Source: DAOUBA01 sp034432855
GTDB taxonomy: Bacteria > Chloroflexota > Anaerolineae > B4-G1
Assembly: GCA_034432855.1 (NCBI GenBank)
Contig: DAOUBA010000087.1
Span: 1-17,512 of the forward strand
Length of the DNA stretch: 17,512 nucleotides
Reading direction: 5' to 3'
Shown: positions 6,119-13,210 of the stretch, piece by piece
How positions within the stretch are numbered: position 1 is the first letter of the stretch
Layout of the letters: every line of letters begins with the position of its first letter
Made by a program: the position numbers and the translations under genes
Notes under the pieces: model-generated
Seen by the model: only the letters and a program-made list of their open reading frames with translations
Told to the model about the DNA's origin: nothing
Database searches by the model: none

Positions 6119-7933
6119 ATGTCACCCACTATCCGTCGGCGGATTGCCATCCCCTACGTGCTTCTCATTCTGCTGCTGATGGCCGCCCTCGCTATATACC
6201 TCTCGGGCTTTGTGCGCCGAGTCCACCTGACGAGTCTGGAAAGCCAACTGACCGCCGAGGCTCGCCTGATAGCCGACGCGCTGGCTCCGGTGCTGGCGGG
6301 CGGAGCGAGAGACCTTGATGTACAGGCCCGCCGTTACGCCGATCTCCTCAACGCGCGGATCACGCTCATCGCGCCGGACGGCACCATCGTGGGCGAGTCA
6401 CACGAAGACCGCACCCGGATGGATAATCACCTCTACCGGCCCGAAGTGCAGGCGGCGCTGGTGCGTGGGCAGGGTTCCAGCATCCGTTACAGCAGTACCG
6501 TGGGATACGAGATGCTCTACGTAGCCGTCCCGGTAGCGAGCAATGGACAGGTGGCCGGCATCGTGCGCGTGGCGTTGCCAGTAGGTGATGTGCAGGCCAG
6601 CGTGGCCCGCTTGCGCAACGCCGTCTTGACAGCGACGGTGGCCGCCTCGTTGCTCGCCGTGCTCCTGGCACTCTGGATCGCCGAACGTACTGCCCGGCCG
6701 GTGCGTCGGCTGACAGCCACGGTCGAGCGGATGAGCGCCGGCAACCTCGACGCCCGTATCATCCCCACGACGCGCGACGAGATCGGGGCGCTCACCCATG
6801 CCTTCAACCGTATGGCCGATCGGCTTCGGGAAACCATCACCACCCTGCGCGAGGAGCACAGTCGCCTGGCCGGCATCCTGGAGCACATGGCCGATGGCGT
6901 CCTGATCACCGATGGTGAAGGGCGCGTGCGTCTGGTCAACCCGGCGGCCTTGCGACTGCTGGGCATCGGCGAAGAGGCGGCTCTGGGCCGCTCCTTCGCC
7001 CAGGCGGCGCGTGACCATCGGCTCATCGAATTGTGGCGCCAGTGCCGTGCCCAGGGCCAGGAGCAGGTCGAAACGGTGCAGATAGGGCGTCGGGGGCCAT
7101 TCCTGCAGGTCATTGTCTCGCCGTTGCGCGATGCCGAACCGGGCACGTGTCTGATCGTCCTGCAGGACCTGACACAGATGCACCGTTCGGAAATGATGCG
7201 GCGCGACTTTGTCGGCAACGTCTCACACGAACTGCGCACGCCACTGGCCTCGCTCAAGGCGCTGGTCGAGACGTTGCGCGACGGTGCACTCGACGACCCG
7301 CCCGCCGCCCGTCGCTTCCTCGAGCGTATGGAGACCGAGGTGGACGCACTGATCCAGATGGTACAGGAACTGCTGGAACTCTCGCGCATCGAGTCAGGAC
7401 AGGCGCCACCAGTGCTGAAGCCGCAGGCTGTTGCCGACATTCTCATTCCGCCCATCGAGCGGCTCCGTCCCCAGGCAGAGCGTGCCGGCCTGACGCTGAC
7501 GCTGGAATTGCCCCCCGATCTGCCCCTGGCCCAAGCCGACCTCGATCGCGTACAGCAGGTAGTCACGAACCTCGTGCATAACGCGATCAAGTTCACTCCG
7601 GCGGGAGGAAAGATCACCGTCCGGGCCTCTGTGCTGAGAGAGGAGGGAGAAGATGTCCTCCTCATCGCGGTCGAGGACACGGGAATCGGCATTGCGCCTG
7701 AGGACATGCCGCGCATCTTTGAGCGTTTCTACAAAGCGGATCGCGCCCGTTCCGGCGGCGGCACCGGGCTAGGGCTGGCGATCGCCAAGCACATCGTCCA
7801 GGCACACGGTGGGCGCATCTGGGCCGAGAGCGTCGAGGGGCGCGGAAGTACGTTCTACTTCACATTGCCGCTCGCGCAGGGCGACCCACCGATTCGCCCT
7901 GCATTTCTTAACGAATCGTTAACCTCGCCTTGA
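6119..7933 (+). CDS. phoR: PhoR-type membrane sensor histidine kinase
   Basis: A 604-residue kinase with a full set of domains. It has a first membrane helix (about 10-30), an extracytoplasmic region (31-165) and a second helix (about 167-188). These are followed by HAMP (189-240), PAS (about 246-350), HisKA with phosphoacceptor H370 in FVGNVSHELRTPLASLK, and HATPase with N-box NLVHNAIKFTP (484-494), G1 DTGIGI (520-525), F-box IFERFYKADR and G2 GGGTGLGLAIAKH (546-558). It autophosphorylates and passes phosphate to the regulator encoded just upstream. GAGGG at 6106-6110 serves the ATG at 6119, 4 bases after the regulator stop. In PhoR systems signalling is usually gated by the Pst transporter and PhoU, both encoded downstream here. 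The last codons and stop overlap the candidate Pho box. Confidence 0.9.
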   Translation: MSPTIRRRIAIPYVLLILLLMAALAIYLSGFVRRVHLTSLESQLTAEARLIADALAPVLAGGARDLDVQARRYADLLNARITLIAPDGTIVGESHEDRTRMDNHLYRPEVQAALVRGQGSSIRYSSTVGYEMLYVAVPVASNGQVAGIVRVALPVGDVQASVARLRNAVLTATVAASLLAVLLALWIAERTARPVRRLTATVERMSAGNLDARIIPTTRDEIGALTHAFNRMADRLRETITTLREEHSRLAGILEHMADGVLITDGEGRVRLVNPAALRLLGIGEEAALGRSFAQAARDHRLIELWRQCRAQGQEQVETVQIGRRGPFLQVIVSPLRDAEPGTCLIVLQDLTQMHRSEMMRRDFVGNVSHELRTPLASLKALVETLRDGALDDPPAARRFLERMETEVDALIQMVQELLELSRIESGQAPPVLKPQAVADILIPPIERLRPQAERAGLTLTLELPPDLPLAQADLDRVQQVVTNLVHNAIKFTPAGGKITVRASVLREEGEDVLLIAVEDTGIGIAPEDMPRIFERFYKADRARSGGGTGLGLAIAKHIVQAHGGRIWAESVEGRGSTFYFTLPLAQGDPPIRPAFLNESLTSP

Positions 7934-7946
7934 ATCCCCGTTAAAC
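7908..7946 (+). promoter_or_regulatory. Candidate Pho box, four TTAAC-like direct repeats at 11-bp period
   Basis: TTAACG (7908), TTAACC (7919), TTGAAT (7930) and TTAAAC (7941) begin exactly 11 bp apart, one helical turn. This is the arrangement of PhoB/PhoP binding sites in well-studied bacteria. The array spans the 3' end and stop of phoR and sits just upstream of the pstS -10 box, where an activator would replace a -35 contact. The first two repeats also form a 7-1-7 palindrome, TTAACGAATCGTTAA, so a dimeric repressor site is an alternative. Confidence 0.72.
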
Positions 7947-7952
7947 GACGCA

Positions 7953-7961
7953 TGGTACACT
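7953..7961 (+). promoter_or_regulatory. Extended -10 element of the pstS promoter
   Basis: TGG-TACACT carries an extended -10 TG and a 4/6 hexamer at 7956-7961. No good -35 lies 17 bp upstream; the Pho-box repeats occupy that position, which is typical of an activator-dependent promoter. The start site would be near 7968, giving a leader of about 33 bases. Confidence 0.55.
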
Positions 7962-8000
7962 CCTCGGTGAATCCAAAACACAAGAGGAGAAAAGGAGACC

Positions 8001-9026
8001 ATGCGCACAAAACTATTGACCACTCTGATTGTCGCTGCCACACTGCTGTTGACCTCATGCAGTCCGGCGACGACCCCTGTTGCGGCTCCAACAGCCGCCC
8101 CCACTACCGAGCCGACCCAGGCGACGGCGGCAGAGCCGACGACACCTCCCGCGGGCCAAGCCGGATGGCCGACCGTTGACCCCGCCGAAGTGACGGGCGA
8201 CATCATCAGCGCCGGAAGTTCGACCGTGTATCCGTTGTCCGAGCGGATGGCAGAACTGTTCCGCGACGAAGGCTACACCGGTAACATCACCATAGATAGC
8301 ATCGGTAGCGGCGCAGGCTTTGAGCGCTTTTGCGTGGCCGGCGAAACCGACATCGCCAACGCCAGCCGTCCCATCAAGGAAGAGGAAGTGGAATCGTGCC
8401 GTGCCATTGGCCGCGAGCCACTCGAGTTCCGTGTGGGCACCGATGGCCTCGCCATAGTCGTGAGCCGCGAGAATGATTTCCTCACCGGTGTCACGCTGGA
8501 GCAATTGGCTATGATCTTTTCCACCGCTGCCAACTGGTCGGACGTGAACCCAGAATGGCCGGATGAACCCATCCTGCGCTTTAGCCCCGGCACCGATAGC
8601 GGCACCTTTGACTTTTTCGTGGAAGAGGTGCTCGACAAGGACGAGAACCTGCTGCTCAATGCGACCAATCTGCAACTGAGCGAGGACGACAACGTGCTGG
8701 TTCAGGGTGTGCTGGGCAGCCCGTATGCCATCGGCTACTTTGGCTACGCCTATTACCAGGAAAACGCCGATGTGCTCAAGGTGCTCTCCATAGACGGCGT
8801 CTTGCCGACAGCCGAGACGGTCGAAAGCGGCGAATATCCGCTGGCGCGCCCGTTGTACCTCTACACGACGGCGCAGATTATGCAGGAAAAGCCGCAAGTA
8901 GCCGCGTTCCTCAACTATTACCTGACCCACGTCAACGAAGAAAGCGGCAAGGTGGGTTATTTCCCGCCGAGCCAGGAGGCCCTTGAAACCTCGCGGCAGG
9001 TGTGGTTGGAAGCGATGGGGTTGTAG
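8001..9026 (+). CDS. pstS: Phosphate ABC transporter, substrate-binding lipoprotein PstS
   Basis: A 341-residue extracytoplasmic binding protein that captures inorganic phosphate for PstCAB. A lipoprotein signal with lipobox LTSC puts the modified cysteine at residue 20. A Thr/Pro/Ala-rich linker follows (21-58) and tethers the domain to the membrane. PstS phosphate-binding landmarks are visible: AGSSTVYPLSERM, SIGSGAGFERF, ANASRPIKEEE, GTDGLAIVVSR and GTDSGTFDFFVEEVL. AAAGGAG at 7991-7997 serves the ATG. The lipoprotein form fits a cell with a single membrane or an atypical envelope, as in Gram-positives and Chloroflexota. Control is probably by the Pho box just upstream. The stop is directly followed by a tandem repeat tract. 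Confidence 0.95.
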   Translation: MRTKLLTTLIVAATLLLTSCSPATTPVAAPTAAPTTEPTQATAAEPTTPPAGQAGWPTVDPAEVTGDIISAGSSTVYPLSERMAELFRDEGYTGNITIDSIGSGAGFERFCVAGETDIANASRPIKEEEVESCRAIGREPLEFRVGTDGLAIVVSRENDFLTGVTLEQLAMIFSTAANWSDVNPEWPDEPILRFSPGTDSGTFDFFVEEVLDKDENLLLNATNLQLSEDDNVLVQGVLGSPYAIGYFGYAYYQENADVLKVLSIDGVLPTAETVESGEYPLARPLYLYTTAQIMQEKPQVAAFLNYYLTHVNEESGKVGYFPPSQEALETSRQVWLEAMGL

Positions 9027-9070
9027 TTGGTTAGTTGGTTGGTTAGTTGGTTAGTTGGTTGGCTGGCTGG
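9027..9070 (+). repeat. Tetranucleotide tract TTGG/TTAG/CTGG, 11 units
   Basis: Eleven 4-bp units start on the base after the pstS stop: TTGG, TTAG, TTGG, TTGG, TTAG, TTGG, TTAG, TTGG, TTGG, CTGG, CTGG. GGTTGGCTGGCTGG (9057-9070) has four GG pairs with 2-nt loops and could fold as a two-layer G-quadruplex in DNA or mRNA. The tract lies in the 109-bp pstS-pstC gap. Part of it stays in frame with pstC if the TTG at 9055 were used, which is unlikely. Confidence 0.85.
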
Positions 9071-9135
9071 TTGAGATGTCGGGTGCCCTCGCTGCTCTTG
9101 GGGCAGTGGGGGCTTACCTGTTGAGGAGCAACAGA

Positions 9136-10098
9136 ATGCAAGAGCAGACGATTACGCGGATATTCTCCCGTCCCCTGGCCTCTTCGCACTCCCGTTCGAT
9201 AGACCTGCGCAAGCGCCGCCGGCCGGGTGAAGATGCGATCCAGGGCTTTCTCTTCGCTTGCGCGGCGCTTTCGATCGCCACGACGGTAGGCATCGTCTAC
9301 GTGCTGGGGCGAGAGGCGCTGCTCTTTTTCGCCGATCCCGCCGTCAACCTGTGGCGCTTTCTGACCGGGTTGCGCTGGCAGCCGGCGGCAGGCCAGTTCG
9401 GCGTTCTGCCGCTGGTGAATGCCACGCTGATGACGACCGCCATCGCCATAGCCGTGGCGCTGCCGCTGGGCCTGTGTGTGGCGATCTATCTGAGCGAATA
9501 CGCCTCGCCCCGCGCACGCAGCATTCTCAAACCCACACTGGAAATACTGGCAGGCATTCCCACAGTCGTCTATGGCTACTTTGCGCTGATGTTCGTCACA
9601 CCGCTCCTGCGCGCCAGCCTGGGACGGGACGTGGTGGAGATTTATAACGCGGCCTCCGGCGGGCTGGTGATGGGCATCCTGATCCTGCCACTGGTCACCT
9701 CGATGAGCGAGGACGCGCTGAACGCCGTGCCGCGCAGTCTGCGCGAAGCGGCCTATAGCATGGGGGCCACCCGCCTGGAAATCGCCGTCCAGGTCGTGCT
9801 GCCGGCGGCAATGTCGGGCATCACGGCGGCGATCATCGTGGCGCTCTCGCGGGCAATCGGCGAGACGATGATCGTGGCGCTCGCCGTGGGCGCAGGCCCC
9901 AGGTTCACCTTCAACCCGTTCCGTTCGATGGAGACGATGACCGGCCACATCGTGCGTATCAGCGGCGGCGACCTGAGTTATAACTCGATTGACTATAACA
10001 GCCTCTTTGCCATCGGGTTGCTCCTCTTCCTGATCACACTCGCGCTCAATCTCATCAGCCAGCAGATCGTGCGACGTTTCCGGGAGGTGTACGAGTGA
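9136..10098 (+). CDS. pstC: Phosphate ABC transporter permease PstC
   Basis: A 320-residue inner-membrane permease, half of the phosphate channel with PstA. Hydrophobic segments fall at about 37-58, 96-120, 133-157, 175-192, 228-252 and 289-311, matching the six-helix plan. The cytoplasmic coupling loop that docks on PstB is seen as REAAYSMGATRLEIAVQVVLP (203-223), followed by SRAIGETMIVALA. The ATG at 9136 is chosen because GAGGAG at 9123-9128 sits 7 bases upstream; ATG 9076 and TTG 9055 in the same frame have no such site and would start in or beside the tandem repeat. The stop overlaps the pstA start (GTGA at 10095-10098). Confidence 0.93.
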   Translation: MQEQTITRIFSRPLASSHSRSIDLRKRRRPGEDAIQGFLFACAALSIATTVGIVYVLGREALLFFADPAVNLWRFLTGLRWQPAAGQFGVLPLVNATLMTTAIAIAVALPLGLCVAIYLSEYASPRARSILKPTLEILAGIPTVVYGYFALMFVTPLLRASLGRDVVEIYNAASGGLVMGILILPLVTSMSEDALNAVPRSLREAAYSMGATRLEIAVQVVLPAAMSGITAAIIVALSRAIGETMIVALAVGAGPRFTFNPFRSMETMTGHIVRISGGDLSYNSIDYNSLFAIGLLLFLITLALNLISQQIVRRFREVYE

Positions 10099-11402
10099 GC
10101 CGGCGTGGGACGAATGGCGACAGGTTGCCGGGTGCAACAGTCGTACCCCAACGTGTTCAAGGGGCGAACGGCGTGTTTCATGTCAACCTTCCTGCCCGTC
10201 ATCGCATCGGGCGCTTCTGGCACCTGGTATTCCAGGTTTCGACCATTGTCGGCATCATCGCGCTCAGCACACTGCTGTACACCGTCGTCATCAAGACGGT
10301 CGGGCTGGTCGCCGTGCAGAATACAGTCGAGCCGGAAAGCCTGGCCGTAAGTGGCGCGCCGCTGGAAGAGTTGCCGCCGGAACAGTTGGCGGCGATCCTG
10401 GCGGAACACGTCTCGGCGGGTGTGTTGCGGCGCCTGGAGCGCGAAAAGCCGCTCGCTCAACGGAGCCGCGCCGAACTCTATGCGCTGGTGCTGGAGCGTG
10501 TGGTCAAGCCGGACATCATCGAGTCCTGGACACTAACCGACTCGTTGCTGCGGCGGGCGCAAATTGAAGCCCAGATGGCCGAATTGCGCACCCAATATCC
10601 CCACGTGCGTCTGGAGTGGCGTTCGTGGCTCAACGCCGATTTCCTGACCCGCCCGCAGTCGAGTGAGCCGGAAATAGCGGGCGTGCGCACGGCGCTGTTG
10701 GGTTCCCTGTGGACAATTTTCATCACGATTATCATCGCTTTCCCACTCGGCGTGGGCGCGGCGATCTACCTGGAAGAGTACGCGCGCGACAATGCCTTCA
10801 CCCGCCTGATCCAGACCAACATCAATAATCTGGCCGGAGTGCCTTCGATCATCTACGGTATGCTCGGATTGGCCATTTTCGTGCGGATGCTGCAGCCGCT
10901 GACAAGCGGGGTATTGTTGGGCGTCGTAGACGATCCGACGACCGCCAACGGGCGCACGATCCTTTCCGGGGCGCTGACATTGGCGCTGCTGGTGTTGCCA
11001 CTGTTGATCATCAATGCGCAAGAGGCGATCCGCGCCGTGCCGCGTTCTTTGCGCGATGCCAGTTACAGCGTGGGCGCCACGCGCTGGCAGACTATCTGGT
11101 ATCACGTCCTGCCCCAAGCACTGCCGGGGATTCTCACCGGCACCATCCTGGCAATCTCGCGCGCCATCGGCGAGACGGCGCCGCTGGTCGTGGTGGGCGC
11201 GACGACCTTTATCGCGCTGGACCCCCGCGGGCCGTTTTCCAGATTCACGACGCTGCCGATGCAAATCTATCAGTGGACAGCGCGCCCGCAGGGGGAATTC
11301 CGCAACATCGCCGCCGCTGCCATCATCGTCCTGCTGGTGTTGCTCCTGACGCTCAATGCCTCGGCGGTGTTGCTGAGGAATCGGTATGGTCGAAGAGGGT
11401 GA
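10095..11402 (+). CDS. pstA: Phosphate ABC transporter permease PstA with a large loop insertion
   Basis: A 435-residue permease partner of PstC, far longer than the usual PstA of roughly 280-300. The first membrane helix is at about 44-66. The remaining transport domain begins near 198 and carries the PstB-docking loop RDASYSVGATRWQTIWYHVLP (320-340), then SRAIGETAPLVVVGATTF. The extra 120-odd residues (about 72-195) lie between helices 1 and 2. They are charged and helix-rich (ELPPEQLAAILAEHVS, RRAQIEAQMAELRTQYP), and by topology lie outside the membrane. The GTG at 10095 overlaps the pstC stop, with GGGAGG at 10082-10087 seven bases upstream. The core motifs are intact, so transport function is expected. 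The loop's role is unknown; contact with the PstS lipoprotein is one possibility. Confidence 0.92.
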   Translation: MSRRGTNGDRLPGATVVPQRVQGANGVFHVNLPARHRIGRFWHLVFQVSTIVGIIALSTLLYTVVIKTVGLVAVQNTVEPESLAVSGAPLEELPPEQLAAILAEHVSAGVLRRLEREKPLAQRSRAELYALVLERVVKPDIIESWTLTDSLLRRAQIEAQMAELRTQYPHVRLEWRSWLNADFLTRPQSSEPEIAGVRTALLGSLWTIFITIIIAFPLGVGAAIYLEEYARDNAFTRLIQTNINNLAGVPSIIYGMLGLAIFVRMLQPLTSGVLLGVVDDPTTANGRTILSGALTLALLVLPLLIINAQEAIRAVPRSLRDASYSVGATRWQTIWYHVLPQALPGILTGTILAISRAIGETAPLVVVGATTFIALDPRGPFSRFTTLPMQIYQWTARPQGEFRNIAAAAIIVLLVLLLTLNASAVLLRNRYGRRG

Positions 11403-11404
11403 GG

Positions 11405-11488
11405 CGTGGGGCGTAAGACGTAAAACGTAAAACGTAAAACGTAAAGCGTAAAGCGTAAAACGTAAAACGTAAAACGTAAGGCGTAATG
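11405..11488 (+). repeat. Heptanucleotide tandem repeat CGTAAAA, about 12 units
   Basis: Units start every 7 bp: CGTGGGG (11405), CGTAAGA (11412), CGTAAAA three times, CGTAAAG twice, CGTAAAA three times, CGTAAGG (11475) and CGTAATG (11482). The tract fills the whole 88-bp gap between pstA and pstB. The degenerate unit CGTAAGG supplies the only Shine-Dalgarno-like TAAGG before the pstB ATG, about 9 bases away. Changes in copy number of the inner units would alter spacing without touching either gene. Confidence 0.93.
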
Positions 11489-11490
11489 AG

Positions 11491-12264
11491 ATGTCGGATG
11501 CTGACTTTGCTATCGAGACTCGCAATTTGAACGTCTACTACGGAGAGACGCCGGCTGTGTGGGATGTGAACCTGCGCGTCCGCCGTCGGCAGATCACTGC
11601 GCTCATCGGCCCGTCGGGTTGCGGCAAGTCCACCGTCCTGCGTGCCCTCAACCGCATGAACGACCTCATCCCTACGGCGCGGGTGGAAGGAGAGGTGTTC
11701 TTTATGGGGCGGAACATCTACGCCTCGGATGTGGACCCGGTCGAGGTGCGACGACACATTGGCATGGTCTTTCAGAAGCCCAATCCCTTCCCCAAGTCCA
11801 TCTACGAAAACGTCGCCTGGGGAGCGCGTATCAACGGCTTCCGCGGAGATATGGACGCGTTGGTGGAGCAATCGCTCCGCCGGGCAGCGTTGTGGGACGA
11901 AGTGAAGGACAAACTCCGCGAGAATGCCCTGACGCTTTCGGGTGGGCAGCAGCAGCGGTTGTGCATTGCCCGCGCGATCGCCATCCGTCCCGAGATCATC
12001 CTGATGGACGAACCGTGTTCGGCGCTCGACCCCATCGCCACGCTCAAGATCGAAGACCTGATGCGCGAGTTGGCGCGCGAATACACCATCGTCATCGTGA
12101 CACACAACATGCAGCAGGCCGCGCGCGTCTCTGACGAAACGGCGTTCTTTTTGATGGACGAGAGCCGCACCGGGGTACTGGTCGAATTCGGTCCCACACG
12201 CCAACTCTTCACCAACCCACACGATAAGCGCACCGAGGACTATATCACCGGGAGGTTTGGATAA
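11491..12264 (+). CDS. pstB: Phosphate ABC transporter ATP-binding protein PstB
   Basis: A 257-residue ATPase that powers PstC/PstA from the cytoplasmic face. All ABC motifs are present and intact: Walker A GPSGCGKST (40-48), the Q-loop region GMVFQKPNPFPKSIYENV (91-108), signature LSGGQQQRL (149-157), Walker B IILMDEPCSALDP with E174, and switch histidine H205 in IVTHNMQQA. ALNRMNDLIPTARVEGEV and NPFPKSIYENVAWG are typical of PstB as opposed to other importers. Length is normal. The ATG at 11491 follows the heptamer tract, whose degenerate unit gives a weak TAAGG ribosome site. In many bacteria PstB with PhoU also relays phosphate status to PhoR. Confidence 0.96.
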   Translation: MSDADFAIETRNLNVYYGETPAVWDVNLRVRRRQITALIGPSGCGKSTVLRALNRMNDLIPTARVEGEVFFMGRNIYASDVDPVEVRRHIGMVFQKPNPFPKSIYENVAWGARINGFRGDMDALVEQSLRRAALWDEVKDKLRENALTLSGGQQQRLCIARAIAIRPEIILMDEPCSALDPIATLKIEDLMRELAREYTIVIVTHNMQQAARVSDETAFFLMDESRTGVLVEFGPTRQLFTNPHDKRTEDYITGRFG

Positions 12265-12320
12265 TTTCCGGGTTCCGCCGGGTACGTGACCAGATTGGCC
12301 GCCGTATTCGGGATTGGCTG

Positions 12321-12367
12321 GGAGAACAACTTGACCGGTAGTGACAACCATGCGATAATTGTTCTCC
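12321..12367. promoter_or_regulatory. Inverted repeat flanking the phoU promoter
   Basis: GGAGAACAA (12321-12329) and TTGTTCTCC (12359-12367) are perfect 9-bp complements 29 bases apart; allowing a bulged G the pairing extends to 11 bp. The -35 box lies just inside the left arm and the -10 box meets the right arm. It may be a pair of operator half-sites or a cruciform; no binding protein can be named. Confidence 0.5.
12331..12359 (+). promoter_or_regulatory. Sigma70-type promoter of phoU
   Basis: TTGACC (12331-12336) and GATAAT (12354-12359) are each 5/6 matches with an ideal 17-bp spacer, and TGC just before the -10 makes it an extended -10. The predicted start is near 12366, about 59 bases before the phoU ATG. 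It would let phoU be expressed independently of the Pho-controlled pst genes. Confidence 0.65.
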
Positions 12368-12424
12368 AGTCCGGCGAGAACTACCCCGCAGCCCTGGGAA
12401 CGAAGAGCACACGAGGGGGTCATT

Positions 12425-13108
12425 ATGCCACGAGAGACTTTTGAGCGCGAACTGCGCGCACTGCAGGATGAGATATTGTCTTTGGGAAGCATGGTCGAGA
12501 ATGCGCTGACCGAATCGGTCGCGGCGCTCCTGCAGCGCGACCTGGAAGTGTCCAGGCGACTGGTTGCCCAGGATCGGCTCATCAACGAGAAGCGCTTTGC
12601 CATCGAGACCGAGACGCTGGTGCTCATCGCTACCCAGCAACCGATGGCCGGTGACTTGCGGGAGTTGGCTGCCATCCTGGAGATCACGATGGAACTGGAA
12701 CGTATCGGCGACTATGCCAAGGGTATCGGGCAGATCAACCTGCGGCTGGGACCGGGGCCTCTGCTCGAACCGATCCGGCATATCAAGCCAATGGAAGAAA
12801 AGGTGCGGAGCATGCTCCATCGGTCGCTGGATGCCTTTGTGCGCCACGACGAGACGCTGGCCCGGGCCGTCCCTGTCGAAGACGACGAGGTAGACGCCCT
12901 CTACATTGCCGTCTATCACGAGTTGCTCGATCACATCATCGCTAACCGCCAGGCGATGGAGCAGGCCAACATGCTGCTTTGGGTGGCTCACAACCTGGAA
13001 CGGGCTGCGGATCGCGTGACCAACATCTGCGAGCGTGTCGTCTTTACCATCACCGGCGAATTGTTGGAACTGAACGTGGCAGGTTCGGGGATCGAGGACA
13101 TTGCCTGA
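12425..13108 (+). CDS. phoU: Phosphate signalling protein PhoU
   Basis: A 227-residue, all-helical cytosolic protein built of two similar three-helix repeats. The repeats are marked by ITMELERIGDYAKGI (about 92-106) and VAHNLERAADRVTNICERVVF (about 187-207), the E/D-rich metal-binding signatures of PhoU. PhoU links the Pst transporter to PhoR, damping the Pho response when phosphate is plentiful, and limits phosphate uptake. The ATG at 12425 has GAGGGGG (12413-12419) five bases upstream; an in-frame TTG at 12359 lies in the promoter. The 160-bp gap from pstB contains a separate promoter. Length and order (pstSCAB-phoU) are standard. Confidence 0.95.
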   Translation: MPRETFERELRALQDEILSLGSMVENALTESVAALLQRDLEVSRRLVAQDRLINEKRFAIETETLVLIATQQPMAGDLRELAAILEITMELERIGDYAKGIGQINLRLGPGPLLEPIRHIKPMEEKVRSMLHRSLDAFVRHDETLARAVPVEDDEVDALYIAVYHELLDHIIANRQAMEQANMLLWVAHNLERAADRVTNICERVVFTITGELLELNVAGSGIEDIA

Positions 13109-13119
13109 GATACCGGCGT

Positions 13120-13148
13120 TTGACGCTTAGGCCAACTTCATTTATAAT
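13120..13148 (+). promoter_or_regulatory. Near-consensus promoter of purA
   Basis: TTGACG (13120-13125), a 17-bp spacer and a perfect TATAAT (13143-13148). Transcription would start near 13155, right at the foot of the leader hairpin. This is one of the strongest sigma70-type promoters in the window and marks purA as a separate unit from phoU. Confidence 0.8.
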
Positions 13149-13156
13149 GCGCCAGG

Positions 13157-13193
13157 GAGGCGGTGCAGGTTTTCCCACACCGCCTCATATTTT
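13157..13193 (+). promoter_or_regulatory. purA leader hairpin, possible attenuator or 5' stabilising stem
   Basis: GAGGCGGTG (13157-13165) pairs perfectly with CACCGCCTC (13178-13186) around a 12-nt loop and is followed by ATATTTT, a short terminator-like tract. The purA Shine-Dalgarno GGAGGA (13198-13203) follows. It could act as an attenuator, or as a 5' stem-loop protecting the mRNA, because it starts within a few bases of the predicted transcript end. No purine riboswitch consensus is visible. Confidence 0.5.
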
Positions 13194-13210
13194 GCCTGGA
13201 GGAAAGTCGT

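Noticed and set aside
6517..7716. A 399-residue minus-strand open frame over phoR
   Set aside because: Ser/Arg-rich antisense shadow of a kinase gene with complete domains.
9055..9135. Longer PstC starting at TTG 9055 or ATG 9076
   Set aside because: These starts fall in or beside the TTGG tract without a ribosome site, whereas ATG 9136 has GAGGAG seven bases upstream.
11405..11488. CRISPR array or replication-origin iterons at the CGTAAAA tract
   Set aside because: Units are 7 bp and directly contiguous with no spacers, there are no cas or replication genes, and there is no DnaA-box pattern.
11353..12687. A 444-residue minus-strand open frame covering pstB and the heptamer tract
   Set aside because: Antisense shadow; part of it is just the heptamer array read as repeated YVLRFTFYALRFT-like peptide.
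13157..13203. Purine riboswitch in the purA leader
   Set aside because: The leader is only about 55 bases with a single stem-loop; the three-way junction and conserved loops of known purine riboswitches are not visible.
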